Counted from the stretch's first letter, positions 16,783-25,957 are shown. The stretch is 64,000 bases of DNA from Sphingomonas sp. YR710 (GCF_900101455.1 NZ_FMZJ01000019.1:1-64000), one strand, 5' to 3'. Translations and numbers: made by a program. The notes: generated from the sequence alone by a model not told the origin.

Positions 16783-17304
16783 GAACGGACAATTGTGGGC
16801 GGTGGAGCTCATTCCGGTTTGGTTATTATCGCCATTTTGAAACGTATAAGTAACAATGTGTGTATTTTCGCAAAAACGCCTCGACTCCCTTGCCTCATCA
16901 TTTTTGCCGCAGGGGTGTAGTGCGCTCGCCGGGCCGCAGCGATGTCCGCATCCGGAACGTCACTGGCGTGAGATGAGGATGCCAATGGATCGTAGGCGTT
17001 GAAAATTATCGGCAAATTCTAGGGGGTGAAGTCTGACGCCACTGTTGCATAAATGCCACGAAGCAGTGGAATGCAACAGGGAAAGCCGAATATTCGCGGT
17101 ACGACCGAAATTTTTTCAAATGTGAAGAAACCCTTTCCGAGAACGCACGTTTACGCCGTGTCTGTGAGGGGTTCCATGTGCTGCCGAGTAACGATCGGCA
17201 CTCCATTTACCCCGAACAGGAACAGATGCGTGCTTGCACGTGTTTGGGTTAATGGGTTAGGTGGAAGTAGTTCCTTTCGGGGACGAATTTGAAAGGGGAA
17301 TGAT
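16783..17304 (+). other. Long ompA upstream region with hairpin 17042-17079
   Basis: No gene is supported in these 522 bp. It is clearly more AT-rich than its surroundings. CTGTTGCAT (17042-17050) and ATGCAACAG (17071-17079) form a perfect 9-bp stem that encloses CCAC/GTGG. The last 200 bp before the ompA ATG probably hold its promoter and a long leader. Long leaders are typical for abundant outer-membrane protein mRNAs and are often targets of small RNAs. No terminator T-run follows the hairpin. Confidence 0.45.
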
Positions 17305-18420
17305 ATGCGCAAGCTTGCCTTGATGGCAGTGCTCGCTTCGACCGCGATGGCCGGGCCAGCCTTAGCTAAGGATAAAGCCTGGTACGCCGGTGTCGAAGGC
17401 GGCGGGATGATCCTGGAAGATCTGAATTTTGACATTGCCGGCGTCTCGAACGTCGCCACGGCCAATGCCAAGACCGGATATGATGTCGACGGTATCGTCG
17501 GTTATGATTTCGGTATGTTCCGCATGGAAGGTGAAGTCGGTTACAAGCGTGACCGTATCACCAGCTATTCGACGACAGCTGCACGCACGCCTGCCAATAT
17601 CGGCGGCGCTGGCGCACCTCCGGGAACCTATAATGATGCTTCGGGCAAGAACTCTGCCCTGAGCTTCATGGTCAACGGCTTGCTGGATTTTGGCTCGGAT
17701 GAGGGCTTCTCCGGTTATATCGGCGGTGGTGCTGGTATCGCTCGCGTTAAGTTGGCCAGCTATAACGTCTCTGGTGCGCCATTCCTTGATGATTCGTCCT
17801 CACGCTTTGCGTATCAGGCGATCGCGGGCGTGCGTTATCCGGTTACCAGCCATATCGATGTCGGAGCGAAGTATCGTTACTTCCGTGTCGACAACATCAA
17901 GCTCGTCGATCGCCTCGGCACCGGCTACAAGACGAGCTGGCGTTCGCATAGCCTGTTGGCCAGCCTGGTGTACAACTTCGGCGAACCGGCGGCTCCGCCG
18001 CCGCCTCCGCCTCCGCCGCCTCCTCCGCCCCCGCCTCCTCCGCCTCCGCCGCCGCCTCCGCCGCCGCCAGTGGTTGAAGCTCCGGGTCCGTTCATCGTGT
18101 TCTTCGATTGGGACAAGTCGGCGATCACCGCCGAGGCTGCTTCGATCCTCGACAACGCGGCGAATGCCTATGCCACGACCGGCCAGGCGAAGATCCAGCT
18201 TGCTGGTCACGCCGATAAGTCGGGTAGCGACAGCTACAACGTTGGCCTTTCGCAGCGTCGTGCCGATGCGGTGAAGGCTTACCTTGCTGGCAAGGGCGTG
18301 CCGGATACGGCGATGGCGACCGAAGCGTTCGGCGAAAGCCGCCCGCTGGTCGAAACCGCAGACGGTGTGCGTGAACCGCAGAACCGCCGCGTGGAAATCA
18401 CGTTCGCCAAGGGCATGTAA
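17305..18420 (+). CDS. OmpA-family outer-membrane protein with poly-proline linker
   Basis: The 371-residue protein has a signal peptide (cleavage near PALAKD, residue 22), an eight-strand beta-barrel domain (about 25-228, ending GTGYKTSWRSHSLLASLVYNF), a linker of 25 consecutive prolines (residues 231-255) and an OmpA/MotB peptidoglycan-binding domain (FIVFFDWDKSAITAEA to QNRRVEITF). The barrel sits in the outer membrane and the C-domain binds the wall. The ATG follows AAAGGGG. A strong terminator at 18455-18485 ends the transcript. Codons such as GGT, GCT and CGT are enriched relative to neighbours, as in highly expressed genes. Confidence 0.95.
   Translation: MRKLALMAVLASTAMAGPALAKDKAWYAGVEGGGMILEDLNFDIAGVSNVATANAKTGYDVDGIVGYDFGMFRMEGEVGYKRDRITSYSTTAARTPANIGGAGAPPGTYNDASGKNSALSFMVNGLLDFGSDEGFSGYIGGGAGIARVKLASYNVSGAPFLDDSSSRFAYQAIAGVRYPVTSHIDVGAKYRYFRVDNIKLVDRLGTGYKTSWRSHSLLASLVYNFGEPAAPPPPPPPPPPPPPPPPPPPPPPPPPVVEAPGPFIVFFDWDKSAITAEAASILDNAANAYATTGQAKIQLAGHADKSGSDSYNVGLSQRRADAVKAYLAGKGVPDTAMATEAFGESRPLVETADGVREPQNRRVEITFAKGM
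17995..18069 (+). repeat. Proline-codon tract, 25 CCN codons
   Basis: This 75-bp tract consists only of CCG, CCT, CCC and CCA codons, leaving one strand almost free of A. It encodes the OmpA linker. Synonymous codons are mixed rather than repeated exactly, which would limit replication slippage. Translation of this many prolines needs elongation factor P. Confidence 0.95.
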
Positions 18421-18454
18421 TCAGCCCCGTCGAACGTTCGATGACTGCAAAATC

Positions 18455-18485
18455 GGGGTCGATCTTCGGATCGGCCCCTTTTTTT
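18455..18485 (+). terminator. Rho-independent terminator of ompA
   Basis: GGGGTCGATC (18455-18464) pairs with GATCGGCCCC (18469-18478; one G-U) across a TTCG tetraloop, followed by seven T. The stem starts 35 nt after the ompA stop. This is a textbook intrinsic terminator with an extra-stable loop. Confidence 0.93.
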
Positions 18486-18540
18486 GTGCCATGTAATGAT
18501 GAATGTTGAGTCGAACCGCGCGCGCAGCGGCTGAGGCGGT

Positions 18541-19020
18541 TTACAGCAGCTTTTCGATATCTGCGCGGATGGCCTCGGGCTTGGTCGTCGGGGCGTAGCG
18601 ATCGATGACCTTGCCGTCACGATCGACGAGGAATTTCGTGAAATTCCACTTGATACCCTCACTCCCCAGCAGCCCTTTCGCCTGGCTTTTCAACCATGTG
18701 TAGAGCGGATGGGCATCGGCGCCGTTGACGTCGATCCTGGCGAACATCGGAAATTTTACGTCGTAGGTCAGCCGGCAGAAGCTGGCGATCTCTTCGGCGC
18801 TGCCGGGCTCCTGCTGACCGAACTGGTTGCACGGGAAGCCGAGTATGGCGAGCCCGCGGTCGGACAATTCCTCGTGAAGTTTTTCGAGCCCCTCATATTG
18901 CGGGGTGAAGCCGCATTTGCTGGCGGTGTTGACGATCAGCAGCGCCTTTCCGCGATAGTGATCAAGCCGGACTTCGCTGCCGTCGATCGCTTTGGCACTG
19001 AAATCATAGATGCTCGTCAT
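18541..19020 (-). CDS. Glutathione peroxidase (cysteine type)
   Basis: The 159-residue protein has the GPx signatures LLIVNTASKCGFTPQYEGL, with peroxidatic Cys36 replacing selenocysteine, LGFPCNQFGQQEPG with the active-site glutamine, and KWNFTKFLVDRDG with the tryptophan. The second cysteine in FPCNQF makes thioredoxin-dependent turnover likely, as in most bacterial Cys-GPx enzymes. It reduces hydrogen and organic peroxides in the cytosol. The ATG at 19020 matches family N-termini; a longer open frame upstream is not used. It lies 16 bp downstream of the MarR gene on the same strand, suggesting a peroxide-responsive pair. Confidence 0.93.
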   Translation of the reverse strand: MTSIYDFSAKAIDGSEVRLDHYRGKALLIVNTASKCGFTPQYEGLEKLHEELSDRGLAILGFPCNQFGQQEPGSAEEIASFCRLTYDVKFPMFARIDVNGADAHPLYTWLKSQAKGLLGSEGIKWNFTKFLVDRDGKVIDRYAPTTKPEAIRADIEKLL

Positions 19021-19036
19021 GCGATGTCCCCTCCCA

Positions 19037-19564
19037 TCAGCCTTGTCGTTGCAGGTCGGCAATCCGCTGGCGCTCCTCGGGCGGAATGAGCCCCTCAAGG
19101 ACATTCCAGAAGCCCGTGACGGCGCCCTGGCCGGCCTGGGCATAAGCGACCGATAGCCGTTCGCGCAAAGCTTCGAACAGTTCGGCCTCCAGCGCCGCGC
19201 CCGCGGGCGTTACGCGAAGCAAGCGCTGCCGCCGATCCTCGCGGCCCGGGCGCGTTTCGATCAGCCCTTGTTCGGTCAGGTCGCCGAGCACCCGGCCCAG
19301 CGATTGCTTGGTGATGCCGAGCAGGCGCAGCAATTCGCTGACCATGATGTCGGGCTGCCGGGCGATGAAATAGAGCGAGCGATGATGGGCGCGCCCCAGG
19401 CCCTGTTTGGCCAGCCCTTCGTCGATGCCGCGGTAGAGGTGGCTATAGCCGAAATACAGCAATTCCACCCCGCGCCGTATTTCCGGTTCGCGCAGGAAAA
19501 GGGGGGAGGCGCCGCGATAGGCATCGGGAGAATTTTGGACAGCCATGTTGACGTAATTTGCCAT
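19037..19564 (-). CDS. MarR-family transcriptional regulator
   Basis: The 175-residue product contains a MarR winged helix: MVSELLRLLGITKQSLGRVL for recognition, then LIETRPGREDRRQRLLRVTPAG for the wing with its DxR signature. Length fits the family. It is divergent from ilvE and directly upstream of the glutathione peroxidase gene, so it probably controls that gene and itself, perhaps in response to peroxides or organic electrophiles. The start at 19564 has AGGCG upstream; an internal ATG at 19546 lacks a ribosome site. No classic OhrR N-terminal reactive cysteine is visible. Confidence 0.88.
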   Translation of the reverse strand: MANYVNMAVQNSPDAYRGASPLFLREPEIRRGVELLYFGYSHLYRGIDEGLAKQGLGRAHHRSLYFIARQPDIMVSELLRLLGITKQSLGRVLGDLTEQGLIETRPGREDRRQRLLRVTPAGAALEAELFEALRERLSVAYAQAGQGAVTGFWNVLEGLIPPEERQRIADLQRQG

Positions 19565-19608
19565 CGCGCCTAACGAAACGCAACGCATTAATCCTGACAG
19601 GTAGGACG

Positions 19609-20490
19609 ATGGCAGACGAACCGAATTATGACGATCGCGATGGCTGGATATGGCTTGACGGCAGATTGGTGCCGTGGCGCGAGGCCAATGTGCATATTCT
19701 CACGCATGCGCTTCATTATGCATCGTCGGTGTTCGAGGGCGTCCGCGCCTATGACGGCAATATTTTCGAACTGAGCTGGCACAGCCAGCGGTTGCGCAAC
19801 AGCGCATCGATGCTGGGTTTCGATTTGCCCTGGTCGGTCGAGGAGATCGACGCGGCCTGCATTGAGACGCTGGCGGCGAACAATCTGAAAGACGCCTATG
19901 TCCGCCCGGTCGCATGGCGCGGATCCGAACAGATGGGCGTGTCGGCACAGCGCACGAAGCCGCACATGGCGATCGCCGTGTGGTATTGGGGTGCCTATCT
20001 CGATCCGGGCGCCAGCGGCCTGCGTCTCGATATAGCGCCCTGGCGCCGTCCGGCGCCGTTTACCGCGCCGGTACAGGCGAAGGCGGCGGGCCTCTATATG
20101 ATCGCGACGATGTCGAAGCATCATGCCGAGGCGCGCGGATACCAAGATGCGCTGATGTTCGATTATCGCGGCCAGGTTGCCGAGGCGACCGGCGCCAACG
20201 CCTTTTTCATCCGCGACGGCGTGCTCTACACGCCGACGCCGGAGTGCTTCCTGAACGGAATCACGCGCCAGAGCGTGATCAAGCTGGCTCGAAAGCGCGG
20301 CATCGAGGTCGTCGAGCGGGCGATCTGGCCCGAGGAGCTTGAAAGCTTCCAGGAATTCTTCCTGACGGGCAGCGCAGCCGAGATCGTGCCAGTCGGATCG
20401 GCCGGCCCCTGGAATTTCCAGGTCGGCGATCTCTCACGACAGATTCAGAAGGATTATTCCGATCTGGTGCGGGGCAAGCTCAAGCTTTGA
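19609..20490 (+). CDS. ilvE: Branched-chain amino acid aminotransferase
   Basis: The 293-residue fold-type IV PLP enzyme shows HALHYASSVFEGVRAYDG, the substrate-loop arginine region YVRPVAWRG, the likely PLP lysine K158 (APVQAKAAGLY), and YRGQVAEATGANAFF with the cofactor-binding glutamate. The family transfers amino groups between glutamate and the 2-oxo acids of Leu, Ile and Val. The KAAGLY context and the conserved distances fit IlvE better than D-amino acid transaminase or aminodeoxychorismate lyase. AGGTAGGA precedes the ATG at 19609. It stands alone, ending at a bidirectional hairpin shared with cysA. Confidence 0.92.
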   Translation: MADEPNYDDRDGWIWLDGRLVPWREANVHILTHALHYASSVFEGVRAYDGNIFELSWHSQRLRNSASMLGFDLPWSVEEIDAACIETLAANNLKDAYVRPVAWRGSEQMGVSAQRTKPHMAIAVWYWGAYLDPGASGLRLDIAPWRRPAPFTAPVQAKAAGLYMIATMSKHHAEARGYQDALMFDYRGQVAEATGANAFFIRDGVLYTPTPECFLNGITRQSVIKLARKRGIEVVERAIWPEELESFQEFFLTGSAAEIVPVGSAGPWNFQVGDLSRQIQKDYSDLVRGKLKL

Positions 20491-20495
20491 GGTAA

Positions 20496-20533
20496 CTAAT
20501 TCTCCCCGAGCTTGCTTGCTCGGGGAGAATTAG
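20496..20533. terminator. Bidirectional terminator between ilvE and cysA
   Basis: CTAATTCTCCCCGAGC (20496-20511) and its exact complement (20518-20533) form a 16-bp stem with a 6-nt loop. The two genes converge on it, and AT-rich stem ends can supply the U-tract in both directions. Its position and strength support termination of both transcripts. Confidence 0.85.
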
Positions 20534-20538
20534 TGAAG

Positions 20539-21300
20539 TCAGCGGCCGACGACGGAAAGGACAGGCTTTGCCCGTCGTTCGTCGAGTTCGATAAAATCGC
20601 GGACAAAGGCATTGGCCGGCGCGCGTTCGATCTCGGCGGGAGGAGCAAACTGCTCGATCTTGCCCTGATTGAGGATCGCCACCCGATCGGCGAGTGCGAA
20701 CGCTTCCTCGCGATCGTGCGTCACGAAGATCGATGTGATGCCCAGATTGTCGTGGATCGCCCGAAGCGCGCCGCGCAATTCGCGGCGGACCTTGGCGTCG
20801 AGCGCACCGAACGGTTCATCGAGCAGCAGGATCTTCGGATTGCGCGCGAGTGCCCTGGCGAGGGCAACGCGCTGGCGCTGGCCGCCCGACAATTGCGAAG
20901 GATAGCGATCGCCCAGCCCCGGCAATTGCACGAGTTCGAGCAGTTCGGTGACGCGTGATGCGATCTCGGTCTTTTTCGGGCGCTTCTTCGCTGGCAGCAC
21001 GTCGAGGCCGAAAGCAATGTTCTTGGCCACCGTCATGTGCCGGAACAAGGCATATTGCTGGAATACGAAGCCGATGCCGCGGTCCTGCACCGGCACATCG
21101 GTCACATCCTCGCCCGCAAAGCTGATGACGCCCCGATCCGCATGTTCGAGCCCGGCAATGATGCGTAGCAAGGTGGTCTTCCCCGAACCGGACGGGCCAA
21201 GCAAAGCCACGAATTCGCCTTCTGGCAGATCGATGCTAACCCCCTCGAGGGCCGGGAAATTGCCGAAGCGGCGGGCGACATTGTCTATGGTGATGGTCAT
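20539..21300 (-). CDS. cysA: Sulfate/thiosulfate ABC transporter ATP-binding protein
   Basis: The 253-residue ATPase has Walker A (GPSGSGKTT, about 34-42), a Q-loop ([12 protein letters not shown]), the ABC signature ([18 protein letters not shown]), Walker B ([12 protein letters not shown]) and the switch histidine (FVTHDREEA). The [21 protein letters not shown] segment is characteristic of CysA. It powers sulfate and thiosulfate uptake through CysT/CysW. Shorter than E. coli CysA (about 365 aa), it lacks the C-terminal regulatory domain. It starts 4 nt after the cysW stop and is the last gene of the operon. Confidence 0.93.
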   Translation of the reverse strand: MTITIDNVARRFGNFPALEGVSIDLPEGEFVALLGPSGSGKTTLLRIIAGLEHADRGVISFAGEDVTDVPVQDRGIGFVFQQYALFRHMTVAKNIAFGLDVLPAKKRPKKTEIASRVTELLELVQLPGLGDRYPSQLSGGQRQRVALARALARNPKILLLDEPFGALDAKVRRELRGALRAIHDNLGITSIFVTHDREEAFALADRVAILNQGKIEQFAPPAEIERAPANAFVRDFIELDERRAKPVLSVVGR

Positions 21301-21304
21301 GTCA

Positions 21305-22144
21305 TCAGTGTCCTGAAGCAGCGAGGGCATCGGCGTGACGCCATTCAAGATAGGATTTGAGGGCGAGCGTTACCAGTGCCAGCAGAGCGAGAAGCGACGC
21401 CACTGCGAAGGCTGCCACGAAATTATACTCGTTATAGAGCACTTCGACGTGCAGCGGCATCGTGTTCGTTTCGCCGCGAATATGGCCCGAGACGACCGAT
21501 ACCGCGCCAAATTCGCCCATCGCGCGCGCATTGGTGAGCAAGACGCCGTAGAGCAGGCCCCAGCGAATGTTGGGAAGGGTCACGCGGGTGAAGGTTTGCC
21601 AGCCATTCGCACCCAGCGACAGCGCAGCTTCTTCCTCGGAGCGGCCTTGCGCGACCATCAGTGGCACCAGTTCGCGCGCGACGAACGGGAAGGTCACGAA
21701 GATCGTTGCCAGCACGATGCCAGGCACCGCGAAGATGATTTCGACATGATGCGCCTGCAACCATGGGCCGAACCAGCCATGCGCACCGTAGAGCAGCACA
21801 TAGATCAGGCCCGACACCACCGGTGAGACCGAAAAGGGCAGGTCGATCAGGGTGAGCAGGAAATCCTTGCCACGGAAATCATGCTTGGCGATCAGCCATG
21901 CGCCGGCGATGCCGAACACAAGGTTCAGCGGCACGGCGATCACCGCGACGAGCAGGGTGAGGCGGATGGCCGCGAGCGCGTCAGCTTCCCTGATCGCATC
22001 GAATGCCGCCTGCCAGCCGTTGCGCAGCGCCTCGACGAATACGGCGGCGAGCGGCAGCAGCAGGACCAAGGCAATATAGCCGACGGTCAGCAGCAACAGG
22101 CCGGCAAAAAGCCAGCGCGGTGCCTGGAGCGGATCGCGGGTCAC
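21305..22144 (-). CDS. cysW: Sulfate ABC transporter permease CysW
   Basis: The 279-residue inner-membrane protein has six predicted helices and the permease EAA loop: [44 protein letters not shown] and [20 protein letters not shown] are typical of CysW. It forms the channel heterodimer with CysT and docks CysA through the EAA loop. Its ATG overlaps the cysT stop (ATGA). Confidence 0.94.
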   Translation of the reverse strand: MTRDPLQAPRWLFAGLLLLTVGYIALVLLLPLAAVFVEALRNGWQAAFDAIREADALAAIRLTLLVAVIAVPLNLVFGIAGAWLIAKHDFRGKDFLLTLIDLPFSVSPVVSGLIYVLLYGAHGWFGPWLQAHHVEIIFAVPGIVLATIFVTFPFVARELVPLMVAQGRSEEEAALSLGANGWQTFTRVTLPNIRWGLLYGVLLTNARAMGEFGAVSVVSGHIRGETNTMPLHVEVLYNEYNFVAAFAVASLLALLALVTLALKSYLEWRHADALAASGH

Positions 22145-22995
22145 AGCCCGATCCTCCGGCGGCTGCGCTCCTGGATGCGGTTGATCAGGAACAGCATGGA
22201 AAAGGAGATGATGAGCATCACGACGGCGATCGCCGACGCGCCCTCATAATCATATTGTTCGAGCTGGGTGATGATCAGCAGCGGCGAGATTTCGGAGATC
22301 ATCGGCATATTGCCGGCGATGAAGATCACCGATCCATATTCGCCGACGCCGCGGGCGAAGGCGAGCGCCGTTCCGGTGACGAGCGCCGGCATGATTTCGG
22401 GGAGGACAACCCGGGCGAACACCTGCGCGCGGTTGGCGCCGAGCGACATCGCGGCTTCCTCGACCTCGCGATTCATGTCGGCGAGCACCGGTTCGACGGT
22501 TCGCACGACAAAGGGCAGGCCGATGAACAGCAGCGCCACCACGATCCCTTGGGGGTGATAGGCGATGCTGATGCCCAGCTTCGATAGCGGCTCGCCGATC
22601 CAGCCGGTGTCGGCATAGATGGCGGTCAGCGCGATCCCGGCCACTGCGGTCGGCAAGGCGAATGGCAGGTCGATCACCGCGGAAAGCAGCCGCCGGCCGG
22701 GAAAATGGTAGCGGACGAGCACCCAGGTGATCAGCAGGCCGAATATGGCGTTGAACGCGGCGGCGATCGCTGATGCACCGAAGGTGACGCGATAGCTGGC
22801 CAGCGCCCGCGCCGAAAAGGCGACCTCGAAGAAGTGCGCAGGGCCCTCGCCGGCAGACCGGATGAAGACCGCGCTCAACGGGACGAGAACGATGATGACG
22901 AGCCAGGCGAGTGTCATCGTCATGGTGAGGCCAAAGCCCGGCAGCACGGATGCTGCCGGGCGTTTGCGGCCCGAGGATATGGCGGCGCTGCTCAT
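22141..22995 (-). CDS. cysT: Sulfate ABC transporter permease CysT (CysU)
   Basis: The 284-residue permease has a hydrophobic first segment ([22 protein letters not shown]), [17 protein letters not shown], the EAA loop [20 protein letters not shown], and [17 protein letters not shown], matching CysT. It pairs with CysW for sulfate and thiosulfate import. It begins 4 nt after the porin stop, so porin and ABC genes form one transcript. Confidence 0.94.
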   Translation of the reverse strand: MSSAAISSGRKRPAASVLPGFGLTMTMTLAWLVIIVLVPLSAVFIRSAGEGPAHFFEVAFSARALASYRVTFGASAIAAAFNAIFGLLITWVLVRYHFPGRRLLSAVIDLPFALPTAVAGIALTAIYADTGWIGEPLSKLGISIAYHPQGIVVALLFIGLPFVVRTVEPVLADMNREVEEAAMSLGANRAQVFARVVLPEIMPALVTGTALAFARGVGEYGSVIFIAGNMPMISEISPLLIITQLEQYDYEGASAIAVVMLIISFSMLFLINRIQERSRRRIGL

Positions 22996-22999
22996 GGGA

Positions 23000-24499
23000 T
23001 CAGAAATCGACTTGCAGGCGGGTGGCCAGCGCGTCGCCCTTGGCCGTCGTGCCGAAGCGGGTGGCGGGCGTCCGCACCAGCGGCGAATTCTGCCCGTGGA
23101 AGCGAATATAGTTCACGAACACGCGCAGATTGGGGTTGAGATACCAGTTGATCGCTCCCGTCCATGTGTCCCCCTTGCGATCGAGCGGTGAAAGGCTGTG
23201 ATCGGTCAAATCGAGAACGTCATACCGTGCCAGAAGTTCGACGGCGCCCCATTTTCCCGCCGCCGGATTGAAATCGCTGAACGGCTTCACGCGATCGACG
23301 ACGCCGCTTTTGAAGGTGCGCGATTCGCCAGTGACGAAAAAGCTGCCGAACACATAATAACCATCGAAATTGCCCGAGGGCGCGCTGCCATATTGGTCGA
23401 CGTGGAGCCTGTTATACTCGCCCTGAACCGAAAACGGGCCGTAAACGCCAGCCGCTTCGAGGCCCCAATAGGTCGCATTTTTTACGCCGGTTTCGGGTGA
23501 ACCGAACGTCGCGGTGCCGGGCAGGGTGAGGCTGACGAGCAGGCCGCCATCCTCGCGGAAGCCAGGTCGGTCGCCAAGCGTCAGCGTGTTGCCGCCGATG
23601 CTGAACGCCTTGAACGCCGATGCGCCAACATGGACGAGCCGATTGCTATCGTTGATCGGTTCGTAAACGATGCGGCCGTTGAACCCATAGCCTTCATCGG
23701 GGGTAAGCGCATTGCGCTGCACCGCCTCGCCCGAACCGAACACGCCGAAGGTCGCGTTGATCTTGTCGGTTATATAAGCAGCGGTGACGCCGACCCGGCG
23801 TTCGGCACCGACCGCGCCGAAGGCGCTGTTGGCCATGCCGCGTTCGAGGAAGCTGTTGAGCGCATCGGTGCTGTTGGCTTCCAGTCCGTAAGGCGCCTTT
23901 TGCTGGCCGACCGTGAATATCCAGTTCTTCACGCCCGTATATTGCACATAGGCATCGAGCAGGTTGACCGTGCCCTTCACGAATTCGGCCTCGATCCGAT
24001 ATTTGTAATTTCTAAAGAAGGTGCCGTCGAAGCCGAACCGCCCGCGGCGAATATCGGTACCGCTATTATAGTCGTAGCCGGCGGGGCCGCGACCGCGAAT
24101 GGCGGCGAAGTCGATCTGGAGCGTGCCGCGCGGCTTGAAGGTGAAGTTGCCGTTGACGTCGGCGAAGGTGGGGGCGGGCCCCGGCTGAACCGCCCGTGCC
24201 GAGCGGACTTCGACCTTTTCAACCCGGTCCTGTGTCGCTGCCGATTGCTCTTCGAGTTCCCTGTTCCGGGCCTCCAGCCGCGCAATCTTGGCTTCCAGCG
24301 CGTTGAGACGGTCGAGGACGGCGTCGCCGGTCGGCGCGGGAGCGGCGGCCGGGGCAGGGGCGTCCTGGATCACCGTGTCGATGGTGTTTGTGTTGTCGGG
24401 GAAGGCCTGGACCTTGTCGGGAATCGGGGCTTCTTGGGCCATGGCGGCGGCGGGCGCGAGCGCGAGGATCGCGACCCCCGCGAGGAGGTGGTTGCGCAT
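23000..24499 (-). CDS. OprO/OprP-like porin of the sulfate operon
   Basis: The 499-residue protein has a signal peptide (cleaved near AAMAQ, residue 22), a proline/alanine-rich stretch, a short coiled coil (LDRLNALEAKIARLEARNRELEEQ split by heptads, about 64-90) and a long beta-barrel domain ending in the aromatic terminal residue (LQVDF). Such layouts are typical of the phosphate-selective porin O/P family, which forms trimers; the coiled coil would assist trimerisation. Placed between sbp and cysT, it is likely the outer-membrane entry route for sulfate or sulfonates. Selectivity cannot be read from the sequence. Confidence 0.88.
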   Translation of the reverse strand: MRNHLLAGVAILALAPAAAMAQEAPIPDKVQAFPDNTNTIDTVIQDAPAPAAAPAPTGDAVLDRLNALEAKIARLEARNRELEEQSAATQDRVEKVEVRSARAVQPGPAPTFADVNGNFTFKPRGTLQIDFAAIRGRGPAGYDYNSGTDIRRGRFGFDGTFFRNYKYRIEAEFVKGTVNLLDAYVQYTGVKNWIFTVGQQKAPYGLEANSTDALNSFLERGMANSAFGAVGAERRVGVTAAYITDKINATFGVFGSGEAVQRNALTPDEGYGFNGRIVYEPINDSNRLVHVGASAFKAFSIGGNTLTLGDRPGFREDGGLLVSLTLPGTATFGSPETGVKNATYWGLEAAGVYGPFSVQGEYNRLHVDQYGSAPSGNFDGYYVFGSFFVTGESRTFKSGVVDRVKPFSDFNPAAGKWGAVELLARYDVLDLTDHSLSPLDRKGDTWTGAINWYLNPNLRVFVNYIRFHGQNSPLVRTPATRFGTTAKGDALATRLQVDF

Positions 24500-24607
24500 G
24501 ATGATCTCCCTGTTCGAGATGCTATGTTGGGTGAGGCGACTTAGGTCACCCCGGATTTTGGGGGGAATTGGTGGGGCAAGGGGAAGCCCTCGCCCCTCAG
24601 AGCGGCG

Positions 24608-25624
24608 CTATTTCTTGGCCTCTTCGAGAATCTGGTCGAACAATCCGCCATCGTTGAAATGAACCGTTTGCGCGCGCTGCCATCCGCCGAAATTGGCGAT
24701 GGTGAACAACGGTACGTTCGGGAATTGCCCCTTATATTGCGCCGCCACCGCCGGATCGCGCGGACGATAATAGTTCCTGGCGATGATCTGCTGCGCGGCC
24801 GGCGTGTAAAGGAAGCGCAGATAGGCTTCGGCAGCCTTGCGTGTGCCGTTCTTGTCGACATTGGCGTCAACGACGGCCACGGGCGGCTCCGCAAGGATCG
24901 ACACCGAGGGCGTCACGATATCGAACTTGCCCTTGCCGAGCTGGTTGACCGCCAGATAGGCCTCATTTTCCCACGCGATCAGCACGTCGCCCTGGCCGCG
25001 CTGGACGAAGGTGGTAGTCGATCCGCGCGCACCGGAATCGAGCACCGGGACGTTGCGGAACAGTTTCACCAGGAAATCGCGTGCCTTGAGCGGGGACCCA
25101 TAGGTCTTCTGCGCATAGCCCCACGCCGCCAGATAGTTCCAGCGGGCGCCGCCGCTTGTTTTCGGGTTGGGGGTAATCACCTTCACGCCGGGCTTCGCCA
25201 GATCGTCCCAATCGTGGATCTGCTTGGGATTGCCCTTGCGAACGAGGAACACGATCGTCGAATAATAAGGCGCGCTATTGTTGGGCAAGCGCGATTGCCA
25301 ATTGGCCGGCAGCAATTTTGCCCGCAGCGCGATCTCGTCGATATCATAAGCGAGTGCCAAGGTGACGACATCGGCCGGGAGGCCATCGATCACCGAACGG
25401 GCCTGCTTGCCCGATCCGCCGTGGCTCTGGCGGATGGTGACATCCTGCCCGGTCTGGGCCTTCCAGCTTTTGGCAAAGGCTGCATTGACCGCGACATAGA
25501 GTTCACGGGTGGGATCGTAGGAAACATTGAGCAACTGCGCAGGTGCCGCGCCGGCATATGCGACCGGCGCCGCGATCAACGCCGCCATCAGCGATGCCAG
25601 AATGATTTTTCGCCTCTTGAGCAT
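24608..25624 (-). CDS. sbp: Periplasmic sulfate-binding protein
   Basis: The 338-residue protein has a signal peptide ([18 protein letters not shown], cleaved near VAYAGAA) and the Sbp/CysP motifs [50 protein letters not shown] and [25 protein letters not shown] shortened here in description. It captures sulfate (or thiosulfate) in the periplasm and delivers it to CysT/W. It is the first gene of sbp-porin-cysTWA, all on the minus strand. The AT-rich region upstream holds repeated GATAGA half-sites that may be the control point. Confidence 0.94.
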   Translation of the reverse strand: MLKRRKIILASLMAALIAAPVAYAGAAPAQLLNVSYDPTRELYVAVNAAFAKSWKAQTGQDVTIRQSHGGSGKQARSVIDGLPADVVTLALAYDIDEIALRAKLLPANWQSRLPNNSAPYYSTIVFLVRKGNPKQIHDWDDLAKPGVKVITPNPKTSGGARWNYLAAWGYAQKTYGSPLKARDFLVKLFRNVPVLDSGARGSTTTFVQRGQGDVLIAWENEAYLAVNQLGKGKFDIVTPSVSILAEPPVAVVDANVDKNGTRKAAEAYLRFLYTPAAQQIIARNYYRPRDPAVAAQYKGQFPNVPLFTIANFGGWQRAQTVHFNDGGLFDQILEEAKK

Positions 25625-25678
25625 ATATCGTCCCCTTGTTGATGGGGTGCAGCTTATCTCTACTTAAACGAAAGAGAA

Positions 25679-25704
25679 GATAGATTTTCTATCTAATGGA
25701 TAGA
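25679..25704 (-). promoter_or_regulatory. GATAGA repeat upstream of sbp (candidate operator)
   Basis: Three alternating half-sites, GATAGA (25679-25684), TCTATC (25688-25693) and GATAGA (25699-25704), lie 55-80 bp upstream of the sbp start in a markedly AT-rich stretch (25660-25770). The arrangement suits a dimeric or tetrameric activator or repressor of the sulfate operon, for instance a CysB-type LysR protein, but no regulator gene is nearby to confirm this. Confidence 0.4.
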
Positions 25705-25746
25705 GAATACGTATATCTCACAAGATTATATAATATGATCAGTATA

Positions 25747-25956
25747 TTAGAATCGATAGCTTCGTATTCCATCGACATCCACATGTCCGGGCCGCGTTTC
25801 CCATCCCGTTATGCGGACGCGCTTTTCGACCAGATCGACAGGGGTACGACGCAGCTCCAGAGTGAAGGTTCCACCCTGGTCACGCCGCAGCACGAAGCCG
25901 CCGCCCTCCCGCAGCAGCGTCCCGGTTTCGTCAATGGGGGCGCCTTCGGGCGCCAC
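25747..25956 (-). CDS. Small DUF5818-like protein
   Basis: The 69-residue product (ETGTLLREGGGFVLRRDQGG, then LVEKRVRITGWETRPGHVDV) resembles the short OB-like DUF5818 proteins common in Sphingomonadales. The VRxTG strand is the clearest shared element. Function is unknown. Its ATG at 25956 is just 1 nt past the pyrF stop, pointing to co-transcription with lapA and pyrF. The family assignment is from memory of pattern, so moderate. Confidence 0.68.
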   Translation of the reverse strand: MAPEGAPIDETGTLLREGGGFVLRRDQGGTFTLELRRTPVDLVEKRVRITGWETRPGHVDVDGIRSYRF

Positions 25957-25957
25957 C

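Noticed and set aside
17800-18210. Antisense frame with long arginine or glycine runs at the proline tract
   Set aside because: It is the reverse complement of the poly-proline codons of ompA and carries no independent signal.
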